Origin: Salinicola halophilus
Lineage (GTDB): Bacteria > Pseudomonadota > Gammaproteobacteria > Pseudomonadales > Halomonadaceae
Reading direction: 5' to 3'
Length of the DNA stretch: 64,000 bases
Assembly (NCBI RefSeq): GCF_003206155.1
Contig: NZ_PZJV01000002.1
Span: forward strand, 62,001-126,000
Numbering within the stretch: position 1 is the stretch's first letter; every line of letters starts with the position of its first letter. Position numbers and translations under genes: made by a program. The notes under the pieces are model-generated. The model worked only from the letters and a program-made list of their open reading frames with translations, was not told the origin of the DNA and searched no databases. Positions 49,797 to 58,149 of this stretch are shown here, one piece after another.

Positions 49797-50927
49797 ATGG
49801 GCGCGACGTGGAAAACAGGCAACCGGTTCGACCTGCTGCCGGAGGGGAAACGCTTCTGGCCGGCAATGCACGAGGCGATCGATCAGTCGCGCCGGTTCTT
49901 GTGGATCGAGCTCTATCTGATGGAGTCCGGCGAACTCGCCGAGCGTTTTATCACTGCGCTCACGGGTGCTGCTGCGCGCGGCGTGGAGGTCAAGCTGATG
50001 CTCGACGGCGTGGGCAGTATGGGGCTTACGCAGTCGGACCGGCAGCGGCTGGTGGCAGGGGGCGTCGAGCTCCGCTTTTTCAACCCGCTGGCCGTGTCGC
50101 GTCTCGGCGGTAACCTGATGCGCGATCATCGAAAGCTGGTCATCGCCGATGGCGAGGTCGCCTTCACCGGCGGTTTCGGTATCGTCGATGAGTTCATCGA
50201 GGCGTGGTACGAGGTCGCCGTCCGCATTCATGGACCGGTGGTCACCGACTGGATGCGGCTTTTCGTGCAGGTGTGGGACTCATCGCTGACCCGGGGCGGA
50301 CGTCCGCGAGAGCGGCTGGCGCCTCGCCTGCGAACGGCGCTGCCGGAGAGTTCGGTAACGCGCGAGGCAACGGTGCGCGGGCGCGTCATCTCGGGGCGGG
50401 GGCATCGCTATCAAGCGATTCGTCATTCGCTGCATGGGCGCATCGGCAGTGCCGACAAGAGGCTCTGGCTCTGTACGCCCTATTTCGTACCGACGCTGAG
50501 CCTGCGACGCCAGCTCGCTCGTGCCGCCCGACGCGGCGTCGATGTTCGTCTGCTGCTGGCGGGCGGTCGTCACGACCACCCCGGCGTGCGCTACGCCGGC
50601 CAGCGCTTCTACACTCGGCTGCTGCGGGCGGGTGTCGCGATCTACGAATTTCAGCCCAGTTTCATTCATGCCAAGTTCAGCGTCGCCGACGACTGGGTGT
50701 CGCTGGGTTCCTGCAACTTCGATCACTGGAGCCTGCAGTGGAATCTGGAAGCCAATCAGGAGATCGACGACCCGGCTTTCGCCGACGAGGTGGCGGCGCT
50801 GTTCGAACGCAATTTCGCCACCAGTGAGCGTATCGACGCCCATGCCTGGGCGCAGCGGCCCTGGCATCAGCGGTTACGGGAGTGGGTCTTCGGAACGCTC
50901 AACGCCTGGGCCACGCGACTCAAGTAG
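49797..50927 (+). CDS. clsB: Cardiolipin synthase ClsB-type phospholipase D protein
   Basis: 376-residue phospholipase-D-superfamily protein with two HKD motifs: HRKLVIADGEVAFTGG (about residue 110) and HAKFSVADDWVSLGSCN (about residue 290). It lacks the N-terminal membrane helices of ClsA and matches ClsB, which makes cardiolipin from phosphatidylglycerol. GAGGGGG lies 4 nt before the ATG. It is divergent from plsB, grouping two phospholipid genes. Confidence 0.91.
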   Translation: MGATWKTGNRFDLLPEGKRFWPAMHEAIDQSRRFLWIELYLMESGELAERFITALTGAAARGVEVKLMLDGVGSMGLTQSDRQRLVAGGVELRFFNPLAVSRLGGNLMRDHRKLVIADGEVAFTGGFGIVDEFIEAWYEVAVRIHGPVVTDWMRLFVQVWDSSLTRGGRPRERLAPRLRTALPESSVTREATVRGRVISGRGHRYQAIRHSLHGRIGSADKRLWLCTPYFVPTLSLRRQLARAARRGVDVRLLLAGGRHDHPGVRYAGQRFYTRLLRAGVAIYEFQPSFIHAKFSVADDWVSLGSCNFDHWSLQWNLEANQEIDDPAFADEVAALFERNFATSERIDAHAWAQRPWHQRLREWVFGTLNAWATRLK

Positions 50928-50944
50928 CGAGTCGAGGCAGAGCC

Positions 50945-51625
50945 TCAGCGTTTGCCGCGCCCACCGCGACGCGAATTGCGCTTGGGCGAGCCCTTCGTGG
51001 CCGGCTTCGGGGGTTCCGGGGGAATGCGAAAATGCAGGTAAAGATCCAGCGTCAGCTCCGGGAGTTGCCCGGCGAGAGTCGTGAACTGGGCGTCATCGTC
51101 GACCATCTCGCTCATCTCCGGTTCGTCGTCGAAAAGTCCGGAGAGCGCCATGAACGGCAACAGCAGCGCGGCGACGTGGGCTTCGTCCTGCGCGAACCAG
51201 GCCGATTCGTCGAGAAAGACGCCGAGCATGAAGCCTGCACACCAGTCCTCGATGGCCGCGGCGGTGTCGCCTGTCTCGTCGAGCTCGGTGTCGAAGGGTA
51301 GCTCGACCCAGTTGCCGCGCTCGAGAATGTCCCCGGCGTTGACCTTGAGCGCTTCCAGCAGCGCCAGTATCTCGTCGCGCTCGGCGTCGCTGTCGAACGC
51401 GGGTTCACCGTCGAAGAGCTCCGGTACCCAGCGCTTCGCCGGGATCGGGTTGGGCGCCACGGCGAGGGCGACCAGAAAACCGTGAGCGGTGATCACGTCC
51501 GGCGCGTCTTCGCCCAGTGTCTCCGGCGACAGCGACTCGTCGAGTCGCGCTAGCGCGTCGTCATCCAGCGGCGGCCGGCTATCGATGGCTTCGTCTGGCG
51601 TGCCGGACTCTTGGCTGTCGGACAT
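50945..51625 (-). CDS. UPF0149/YecA family protein
   Basis: 226-residue acidic protein of the UPF0149 family: TAHGFLVALAVAPNPIPAKRW (part of the helical core, near residue 46), then DWCAGFMLGVFLD. The C-terminal tail is short and very basic (KGSPKRNSRRGGRGKR) in place of the SEC-C zinc motif seen in some members. Function is unknown. It is convergent with clsB, 18 bp apart, and divergent from the SprT gene. Confidence 0.87.
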   Translation of the reverse strand: MSDSQESGTPDEAIDSRPPLDDDALARLDESLSPETLGEDAPDVITAHGFLVALAVAPNPIPAKRWVPELFDGEPAFDSDAERDEILALLEALKVNAGDILERGNWVELPFDTELDETGDTAAAIEDWCAGFMLGVFLDESAWFAQDEAHVAALLLPFMALSGLFDDEPEMSEMVDDDAQFTTLAGQLPELTLDLYLHFRIPPEPPKPATKGSPKRNSRRGGRGKR

Positions 51626-51780
51626 GAAGAACTCCGTTCATGGCGGTTGGCTGGGACGGGAGAGTGTCGACGTCGAGCTGGACGTCGGTTCCACTCGGCG
51701 GCATTCTACCACTCCCCGAGCGGGCGCCGCGCCCGCGATCGCTGCCTGTCCCTGGCCTTCGCCACCTCGTCGGGAGTTTC

Positions 51781-52368
51781 ATGTCTGAACGTGGTTTGAC
51801 GCCTGCGCTATCCCCGAGCAACGCCGCCGAGCTCGATGCCCTCGACGCCACGTCTCTTCGGGCACGCCTGTGCGAGCGAGCCGACGACGCCTGGCGGCTG
51901 GCATGCGAGATTCATCCCGCGCTGCCGCGGCCCCGCGTCTGGTTCGATCTCAAGGGGCGTAGTGCCGGCCAGGCGCATTACGGCCGGGGCGGATTGCGGT
52001 TCAACGCCGTACTGCTCACCGACAATCGCCACGTCTTCTTTGATGAGATCGTCCCCCACGAGATGGCGCACTGGCTGGTCTTTCACCTCGAGAACGGCGC
52101 GCGTGCGCGTCCCCACGGCCGCGAGTGGAAAGGCGTCATGCGTGGACTTTACGGCCTGACACCGCACGTCACCCACCGTCTCGACGTCTCTCGGGCGAGT
52201 CCTCAGCCCTATCTCTACCGATGTGACTGCGAAACGCCGCATCGCTTCACCGCCCGGCGTCACGCGATGGCCAGACGTGGCTCGCGCTACGCCTGCCGAC
52301 GCTGCGGTTCTCGGCTGCGTTTCGAGCGGGTCGTTGCAGCCGATACGCCCGCTGTGCCGAACGCATGA
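51781..52368 (+). CDS. SprT-like zinc metalloprotease-fold protein
   Basis: 195-residue protein with the SprT/zincin active site HEMAHWLVFH (HExxH, about residue 94) and a C-terminal zinc ribbon (CDC near residue 148 and CRRC near residue 176). SprT-family members include eukaryotic SPRTN, which degrades DNA-protein crosslinks; the bacterial role is little known. GGGAG lies 4 nt before the ATG at 51781, excluding the upstream ATG at 51640. Confidence 0.9.
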   Translation: MSERGLTPALSPSNAAELDALDATSLRARLCERADDAWRLACEIHPALPRPRVWFDLKGRSAGQAHYGRGGLRFNAVLLTDNRHVFFDEIVPHEMAHWLVFHLENGARARPHGREWKGVMRGLYGLTPHVTHRLDVSRASPQPYLYRCDCETPHRFTARRHAMARRGSRYACRRCGSRLRFERVVAADTPAVPNA

Positions 52369-52405
52369 CGGTGTTTGCGACAAAGGTCTAATAGGGTCAT
52401 ACCGA

Positions 52406-52426
52406 CACCGGCGTTATATGCTGGTG
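52406..52426. promoter_or_regulatory. Inverted repeat upstream of acs
   Basis: CACCGGC and GCTGGTG arms (one mismatch) flank the 7-nt core GTTATAT, 87 bp before the acs ATG. It is a candidate operator; the CrbR/ErdR-like regulator at 54796 is one possible binder. Confidence 0.35.
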
Positions 52427-52512
52427 AGATACCTGATGAACCGCTATCACATTGAGTCGGTTGGGCTTTCATCCGACCCGGACATCGAAACCGAGAACGA
52501 GGGTAGGCTTCA

Positions 52513-54465
52513 ATGAGCGAACTGACGCGCGTATACCCCGTCGACGAGCGGGTGTCGGCGAATGCCAGGATCGATCGCGAGCGGTACGAAACGCTCTATC
52601 GCCAGTCGATCGAGGACCCCGAGGGTTTCTGGCGTGAACAGGCCCAGAGTCTCGACTGGTCGCGTCAGCCGAGCCGAATCAAGAACACTTCCTTCGCGTC
52701 ACACGATGTCGATATCCGCTGGTTCGAGGATGGCGAACTCAACGTCGCCGAGAACTGCCTCGATCGCCATCTTGCGACCCGCGGCGATCAGCCGGCGATC
52801 ATCTGGGAAGGCGACGACCCCGAGCAGCACGAGGTCATCACCTACCGGCAGCTCCACGCGCGTGTCAGTCAGCTCGCCAACGCCTTCAAGTCGCTCGGCA
52901 TCGGCAAGGGCGATACCGTCACGCTCTACATGCCGATGGTGCCGGAAGCGGCCATGGCGATGCTTGCCTGCGCGCGGATCGGCGCGATTCACTCGGTGGT
53001 GTTCGGCGGTTTCTCGCCGGATGCGCTGGCAGGACGGATCGTCGACTCGCAGTCCCGCCTGGTGATCACCGCCGACGAGTCGGTGCGTGGCGGCAAGCAG
53101 ATCCCGCTCAAGGAGAACGTCGACGCCGCGCTGACTCGCGACGGCACCGACGTCGCCGAATCCGTGATCGTGCTGCGCCGAACCGGCGGCGACATCGAGT
53201 GGCACGAGTCCCGCGATCGCTGGTTCCACGAGCTCGTGGACGCACAGTCCACCGACTGCCCCGCCGAAGCGATGAACGCCGAAGATCCGCTGTTCATCCT
53301 CTACACTTCCGGCTCCACGGGAACGCCGAAAGGGTTGAAGCACACCTGCGGCGGGTATCTGCTCTATTCGGCGCTGACGCATCGCACGGTCTTCGACTAC
53401 CGCGATGGCGAAGTCTACTGGTGCGCGGCCGATGTCGGCTGGATCACCGGACACAGCTACATCGTCTACGGGCCGCTCGCCAACGGGGCGACGACGCTCA
53501 TGTTCGAGGGCGTGCCGACCTATCCCGATCATGGCCGCATCGGCCGTATCATCGACAAGCACGACGTCGCGATCCTGTACACCTCGCCGACCGCCATCCG
53601 CTCGCTGATGGCCCACGGCGAGCACATCATGGATGACAGCCGTCGCGACTCGCTGCGCATCCTGGGCACGGTTGGCGAGCCGATCAATCCCGAGGCCTGG
53701 GACTGGTTCTACCGGGTCATCGGCAATTCGCGCTGCCCGATCGTCGACACCTGGTGGCAGACCGAAACCGGGGGGCACATGATCACACCGCTACCCGGAG
53801 CAACCGATCTCAAGCCCGGCTGTGCGACCAAGCCGTTCTTCGGCGTGCAGCCGGCGCTGGTCAATAACGAAGGCGAGCGTCTCGAAGGCGCGACCGAAGG
53901 CAATCTGGTGATTCTCGACTCCTGGCCGGGGCAGGCCCGCTCGATCTGGAACAACCACGAGCGGTTCGTACAGACCTATTTCTCGACCTACGAAGGCGTC
54001 TACTTCACGGGTGACGGCTGCCGTCGAGACGAAGACGGTGATTATTGGATCACCGGGCGCATCGATGACGTGCTCAACGTCTCGGGACACCGCATGGGAA
54101 CGGCAGAGATCGAGTCCTCGCTGGTGGCACACAGCGCGGTCGCCGAAGCCGCCGTGGTGGGGTTCCCGCACGACATAAAAGGGCAGGGGATCTACGTCTA
54201 CGTGACGCTCAATGACGACGTCGAACCGACCGATGCGCTCAAGCAAGAGCTCAGGCAGTGGGTGCGCAAGGATATCGGCCCGATTGCCACACCGGACGCC
54301 ATCCAGTGGGCGCCCGGGCTGCCCAAGACGCGCTCTGGCAAGATCATGCGCCGCATCCTGCGAAAGATTGCGGCCAATGAAACCGACGGGCTCGGCGACA
54401 CCTCGACGCTGGCCGACCCGAGTGTCGTCGAGGAGTTGATCGACACGCGTCATCGCGAGGAGTGA
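52513..54465 (+). CDS. acs: Acetyl-CoA synthetase
   Basis: 650-residue AMP-forming enzyme activating acetate to acetyl-CoA. The adenylate loop is [16 protein letters not shown] (about residue 265), with [10 protein letters not shown] and [15 protein letters not shown] following; the acetylation-controlled Lys lies in [11 protein letters not shown] (Lys609 in the enteric enzyme). Length and motifs fit acetyl- rather than propionyl-CoA synthetase. Its transcript probably ends at the hairpin at 54589. Confidence 0.97.
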   Translation: MSELTRVYPVDERVSANARIDRERYETLYRQSIEDPEGFWREQAQSLDWSRQPSRIKNTSFASHDVDIRWFEDGELNVAENCLDRHLATRGDQPAIIWEGDDPEQHEVITYRQLHARVSQLANAFKSLGIGKGDTVTLYMPMVPEAAMAMLACARIGAIHSVVFGGFSPDALAGRIVDSQSRLVITADESVRGGKQIPLKENVDAALTRDGTDVAESVIVLRRTGGDIEWHESRDRWFHELVDAQSTDCPAEAMNAEDPLFILYTSGSTGTPKGLKHTCGGYLLYSALTHRTVFDYRDGEVYWCAADVGWITGHSYIVYGPLANGATTLMFEGVPTYPDHGRIGRIIDKHDVAILYTSPTAIRSLMAHGEHIMDDSRRDSLRILGTVGEPINPEAWDWFYRVIGNSRCPIVDTWWQTETGGHMITPLPGATDLKPGCATKPFFGVQPALVNNEGERLEGATEGNLVILDSWPGQARSIWNNHERFVQTYFSTYEGVYFTGDGCRRDEDGDYWITGRIDDVLNVSGHRMGTAEIESSLVAHSAVAEAAVVGFPHDIKGQGIYVYVTLNDDVEPTDALKQELRQWVRKDIGPIATPDAIQWAPGLPKTRSGKIMRRILRKIAANETDGLGDTSTLADPSVVEELIDTRHREE

Positions 54466-54795
54466 CAAATCGAATGAACGCCCTAATACTCCAGTAACTA
54501 GTCAATTATATGAATAGCGGCATGACAACGACTGCTGACGAAGCAATAGCGTTTTTAAGCGTAGAATTGGGTTATTGATCGATAACGTAAAGCCGGCCAA
54601 TTGTGCGAAAGAATTTAACTTTTCTTCGCGCAAAAAGCCGGTTTTTTCAGTGAAATACTAGGGAACTTCCGCAGTCAGCTGAGAGACTTGGGAATCCCCG
54701 AGTGCATGGGGTAACATGCCGTTAACCGCGTTTTTGGCCATGTCGTTTCGAATGGCAGAAGTGGATACCATCCCGATAATGCCGGAGGAGATTTA
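54466..54795. other. 330-bp AT-rich gap between acs and the response regulator
   Basis: No gene seen. It is clearly AT-richer than its surroundings, holds the acs terminator (54589-54648), a hairpin CCCC-GAGTGCAT-GGGG (54696-54711) and GGAGGAG before the response regulator ATG. Confidence 0.55.
54589..54648 (+). terminator. Long Rho-independent terminator after acs
   Basis: GCCGGC and GCCGGT close an inner stem TTGTGCGAA...TTCGCGCAA (one bulge, one G-U pair), and the outer arm runs into TTTTTT at 54643-54647. It lies about 120 bp past the acs stop. Confidence 0.75.
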
Positions 54796-55461
54796 ATGGC
54801 TTTCGCCCAGAAATTCATCGTCGCCGATGACCACCCACTCTTCCGGGCGGCGCTCAATCAGGCGCTGCGACAGGTGTCCCCTCAGGCGGAGATCGTCGAG
54901 GCGGACACGATGGAGGCGACGACGGAAGTCGTCACTCGCCATCCCGACGCCGATCTGATCCTGCTCGATCTGCACATGCCTGGCGCCCACGGTTTCTCGG
55001 GTCTGATCCAGCTCCGGGGACAGATGCCGGACATCCCGGTGACGGTCGTCTCCGGCAGTGAGGAGATGGACGTCGTTCGTCGTGCCATCGACTACGGCGC
55101 CTCGGGTTTCATTCCCAAATCCGCCTCGCTGGACACGATCGCCGAAGCGATCGGTGAAGTGTTGCAGGGCGAAGTTTGGCTGCCCCCCGAAATGGCCGCT
55201 GCCATGGGGGACGGTAACGAAGAGGATGCGCGGTTCGCAGAAGCGATCGCCTCGCTGACACCGCAGCAGTTTCGCGTGCTCAACATGCTCACCGAGGGAT
55301 TGCTCAACAAGCAGATCGCCTATGAGCTGAACGTCTCCGAGGCGACCATCAAGGCCCACGTGACGGCGATTCTGCGAAAGCTCGGTGTTCATTCACGGAC
55401 GCAGGCCGTGATCGCGGCGCAGAAGCTGGAGATCGATCCGCCGAAAGTCGCTCACGACTAA
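54796..55461 (+). CDS. NarL/LuxR-family response regulator (CrbR/ErdR-like)
   Basis: 221-residue two-component regulator. The receiver domain (residues 1-120) begins KFIVADDHPLFRAALNQAL, with acidic pair, phosphoacceptor Asp in LLDLHMPG (about residue 58) and the conserved Lys in IPKSAS. The LuxR helix-turn-helix spans about residues 150-215 (LTPQQFRVLNML, NKQIAYELNVSEATIKAHVT). In pseudomonads and vibrios the ErdR/CrbR regulator with its hybrid kinase controls acs; its position next to acs supports that role here. No kinase is in the window. Confidence 0.88.
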   Translation: MAFAQKFIVADDHPLFRAALNQALRQVSPQAEIVEADTMEATTEVVTRHPDADLILLDLHMPGAHGFSGLIQLRGQMPDIPVTVVSGSEEMDVVRRAIDYGASGFIPKSASLDTIAEAIGEVLQGEVWLPPEMAAAMGDGNEEDARFAEAIASLTPQQFRVLNMLTEGLLNKQIAYELNVSEATIKAHVTAILRKLGVHSRTQAVIAAQKLEIDPPKVAHD

Positions 55462-55494
55462 AAGGTCGTTGCCTCGAGTCTCGGCGAGAGTCGT

Positions 55495-55529
55495 GAAAAA
55501 AAGCGTATCGTTGCGATACGCTTTTTTTT
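55495..55529. terminator. Bidirectional Rho-independent terminator
   Basis: AAAAAAAGCGTATCG, loop TTG, CGATACGC then TTTTTTT: A-runs and T-runs on both sides make it work for the response regulator (+) and the membrane protein gene (-). Confidence 0.95.
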
Positions 55530-55619
55530 ATGGACGATCGGTCTTTCGGCATCGAGACGTCGCTCCATGAGAGCGGCGTCGAAACGTTGTCCTATGAGAA
55601 CGACTGTGAATCGATCGGT

Positions 55620-56282
55620 TCAGGTCGTCGACGGTTCGAGAGCTGCCCGACGCTGCAGACGGCGCGCCAGCAGTACGATCTCGATGCAGCCGAACAGCAT
55701 CAGGGCGTAGCCTGTCAGCTCGGTCATCTCTTCGGCGGCGTCCTTGACCACGCGCAGGTAGTGCTCACCCATCAGCGCGTGCCAGAGTTCGCCGCGCCCG
55801 TAGAGTCGCGAGAAGAGGTAGGTAACGAGAAACCCGCCGGCGAACAGACCGAATCCCAGGGTATCCGCCAGACGATGGAACTCTTTCAGGAATTGGTGAC
55901 GTCGACGCAGCGTGAGAATCAGTACCGGCAATGCGGTCAACGTTGCCAGTACCTGCCAAGCGCCATCGAAGACGTAGGTGTCGAGCCAGAGATCGTTCTC
56001 GCGGATGAACGAGGCGAAGAACAGCCCCCAGAGGAGCAGCGCCGCCGTGGGGAAAACCTTTTGACGCTGCCGTGCATAAAGCATCAATAGCGACGACGCC
56101 AGCAGCACTAGCGCCTGGGTGATCTCGGTGAATGACACTTCACTGAAATCCGGCCCACCCGCACGCCGCGCATCGATGACGAATGCCGCCTGCGTCAGCG
56201 CGGCTAGCGCAAGAATGTAGAAGACGGCGCGAATCGCAACGGCGCGAAACGAAAGCGGCTGAAGGGGAGGGGTAGCAAGCAC
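55620..56282 (-). CDS. Six-helix membrane protein of unknown function
   Basis: 220-residue protein with six predicted membrane segments (for example AVFYILALAALTQAAFVI, VFPTAALLLWGLFFASFI and YALMLFGCIEIVLLARR). A charged loop after the fifth helix holds SRLYGRGELWHALMG and ends in a basic tail. I do not recognise a named family. The start is GTG at 56282 with CGAGAG 7 nt upstream; no earlier in-frame start fits. Confidence 0.7.
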   Translation of the reverse strand: MLATPPLQPLSFRAVAIRAVFYILALAALTQAAFVIDARRAGGPDFSEVSFTEITQALVLLASSLLMLYARQRQKVFPTAALLLWGLFFASFIRENDLWLDTYVFDGAWQVLATLTALPVLILTLRRRHQFLKEFHRLADTLGFGLFAGGFLVTYLFSRLYGRGELWHALMGEHYLRVVKDAAEEMTELTGYALMLFGCIEIVLLARRLQRRAALEPSTT

Positions 56283-56306
56283 GATCGACTCTCGGTATAA
56301 ATGATA

Positions 56307-56329
56307 GTCGGCTAATAATATCAGCCGAC
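56307..56329. other. Perfect 7-bp inverted repeat
   Basis: GTCGGCT and AGCCGAC flank AATAATATC in the 95-bp gap between the two minus-strand genes. It may end the DUF336 transcript or be an operator; only an AT-rich stretch, not a clean U-tract, follows on the minus strand. Confidence 0.5.
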
Positions 56330-56377
56330 GTCGAGTCGAGAAATGTTCGTTAAGAATTTTTTAAGCTTGCGTTACAT

Positions 56378-56836
56378 TCAAGGCTCGATGCCCGCTTTGA
56401 GAGCGCTGCTCTTGATCCCCGCGAGCGCGGCGCACTCATCGTTGTGAGAGCTATCCCCGCTCACGCCGACCGCGCCGATCACTTCGTCGCGCTCGTTGAG
56501 TATCAGTACACCGCCAGCCACCGGGATGAACTCCCCTCCGGCCGCTGCCGCCACCGAGGCCAGAAAGGCAGGTCGTGAATCGTTGCGCTCGCCAATGACG
56601 CCGCTGGAAAGTCCGTAACCCAGCGCCGCCTTGGCTTTACCCCGGGAGACGGCGACGCGAAGCGGCGCGCAGCCATCCATTCTATCGCTGGCGATCGGCT
56701 CTCCGCTGAGATCCACGACCGTCACGGTGATCGGGTTCATGTCCTGCCCCCCTGCATAGAGGATGGCGCCGTCGACGATGCACCGGGCTTGCGCCAGCGG
56801 CAGCGACTGCTGCAGCAGATAGATATTTCGCGGCAT
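56378..56836 (-). CDS. GlcG/HbpS-like DUF336 protein
   Basis: 152-residue protein of the GlcG/HbpS family: ITVTVVDLSGEPIASDRMDG, SRGKAKAALGYGLSSG, and PVAGGVLILNERDEVIGAVGVSG are characteristic. Some members bind haem or cobalamin and others act in glycolate or diol metabolism; the exact role is unknown. The ATG at 56836 has AAGGAGA 8 nt upstream, better than the ATG at 56863. It is divergent from the GntR regulator and probably part of its regulon. Confidence 0.87.
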   Translation of the reverse strand: MPRNIYLLQQSLPLAQARCIVDGAILYAGGQDMNPITVTVVDLSGEPIASDRMDGCAPLRVAVSRGKAKAALGYGLSSGVIGERNDSRPAFLASVAAAAGGEFIPVAGGVLILNERDEVIGAVGVSGDSSHNDECAALAGIKSSALKAGIEP

Positions 56837-56855
56837 GGTCAGAATCTCCTTTTCG

Positions 56856-56868
56856 GTATTCATAATGC
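56856..56868. promoter_or_regulatory. Half-site like the dctP palindrome
   Basis: GGTATTCATAATG shares the 9-mer ATTCATAAT with the palindrome at 58029, in the divergent gap between the DUF336 and GntR genes. This suggests autoregulation and control of the DUF336 gene by the GntR protein. Confidence 0.4.
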
Positions 56869-56933
56869 GTTTTGGCTAGCATCGGCTATTCACCATTGGG
56901 AGAATGCCGGCTGTTCACCGACATGAGCCGAGC

Positions 56934-57590
56934 ATGGTCAAGATTCAGCAGAACACGCTTTACGGCGAGGCGGCCGCCCGGATCCGCGACATGATCAACG
57001 ACGGCGCGCTGCTACCCGGTGCCCGCGTCCCCGAAAAACAGCTCTGCGAGCAGTTCGGTATCTCCCGCACGCCGCTGCGCGAAGCGCTCAAGGTGCTCGC
57101 CTCCGAGGGGATGGTCGAACTGCTGCCCAATCGCGGCGCGCGGATCATGCGGCTGACGCGCTCGACCCTCGAACAGACCTACAGCGTCATGGGGGCGTTG
57201 GAGGGGCTGTCGGGCGAGCTCGCCTGTTGCCATATCACCGAACAAGAGATCGATGCGATACAGGCGCTGCACGATCGTATGCTCGAGCACTATCGGGCCG
57301 GCGACATTCATGCCTATTTCGCGCTCAATCATCAGATACACGACGCCATCATGGCCGCCTCACGCAACGACGTGCTGCGCGAGACGCATAACAGTCTCAG
57401 CCATCGCATCCAGCGGGTGCGCTATGCCACGACGATGAGCGACGAGCACTGGGCTCAGGCCGTCGCGGAACACGAAGCGATGATCCATTGCCTGCGCCAG
57501 CGTGATGGCGAGCGCATGGGTGCCATCCTGCGCGAGCATCTACGCCACAAGCTCAACGTCGCCGCCGCCAGCGGTGTCATCGACGACTGA
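56934..57590 (+). CDS. FadR-subfamily GntR transcriptional regulator
   Basis: 218-residue regulator. The winged helix covers about residues 8-75 (LYGEAAARIRDMINDGALLP, VPEKQLCEQFGISRTPLREA), followed by an FCD ligand-binding domain with the metal His and Asp of AYFALNHQIHDAIM. ATG 56934 is preferred; an upstream ATG at 56904 has its ribosome binding site too close. It faces the DUF336 gene and precedes the TRAP operon, which it probably represses until an organic acid binds. Confidence 0.9.
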   Translation: MVKIQQNTLYGEAAARIRDMINDGALLPGARVPEKQLCEQFGISRTPLREALKVLASEGMVELLPNRGARIMRLTRSTLEQTYSVMGALEGLSGELACCHITEQEIDAIQALHDRMLEHYRAGDIHAYFALNHQIHDAIMAASRNDVLRETHNSLSHRIQRVRYATTMSDEHWAQAVAEHEAMIHCLRQRDGERMGAILREHLRHKLNVAAASGVIDD

Positions 57591-57703
57591 CGCTTTCACC
57601 CGCCGGCGTTCGCCGAATGCCTGCCGACGCTCGCTGTCCTCGGCGGCTGTCGTCGGTTTCTGTCTCGGGTCCTTGGCATGGCCCTCTGTCCTGAGCCCGT
57701 GCC

Positions 57704-57777
57704 ATGGGCGCTCTTGGCGACCTACATGGGCGCTCTTGGCGACCTACATGGGCGCTCTTGGCGACCTACATGGGCGC
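57704..57777. repeat. 22-bp tandem repeat, three perfect copies plus a partial
   Basis: Three identical 22-bp units start at 57704, 57726 and 57748 (each begins ATGGGCGCTCTTGGCGACC), followed by 8 bp of a fourth at 57770. The 22-bp period is not a multiple of three, so it does not encode a regular peptide repeat. It is about 110 bp after the GntR gene. Confidence 0.93.
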
Positions 57778-58028
57778 CCCTCGGATTCTCTCGCGCTGCT
57801 CGCGAACTCCCTCGGTAATCGTGGGCGCCGGTCGGTGTCGCCGCTGACTGCTCGCCTCGTGCGAGGCGCTTGCGCCCGCGTAGACGCTTCTTGCTCCTTA
57901 CGTTGCCAGCCGCTGCAGGTCTTCCCTGTCATCCGCGGCAAGCCTTCCCTCCCCGCGACGACGCCTTTCACCACTCACCGCTCTGAGACTTTCCGGCAAT
58001 AGACCAATGGGGCGTTGGGTTGGCGTGA

Positions 58029-58044
58029 ATTATGAATTCATAAT
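58029..58044. promoter_or_regulatory. Perfect 16-bp palindrome, likely GntR operator
   Basis: ATTATGAATTCATAAT is a perfect palindrome about 105 bp before dctP and overlaps a possible -10 box (CATAAT). AT-rich palindromes of this size are typical FadR-subfamily operators, and the half-site recurs before the regulator gene. Confidence 0.6.
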
Positions 58045-58149
58045 CCATTCGGCACGCACGGCACCGGTGCCGACGGCTCGTCGACGCGTCTTGGCTGACG
58101 GTGGGAGCGCGAACGGCGCGTTCAGTACAACAACCGAGGGATTCACGTG

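Larger units (their letters stand above)
57591..58149. other. 559-bp TRAP operon upstream region
   Basis: No convincing gene. It contains the 22-bp repeats at 57704, the palindrome at 58029 and overlapping promoter-like boxes (TTGGGT at 58015, CATAAT at 58039 with 18-bp spacing). Confidence 0.5.

Noticed and set aside
57704-57777. CRISPR array
   Set aside because: The 22-bp units are contiguous, with no unique spacers and no cas genes nearby. The same applies to the arrays at 8023, 26724 and 61082.
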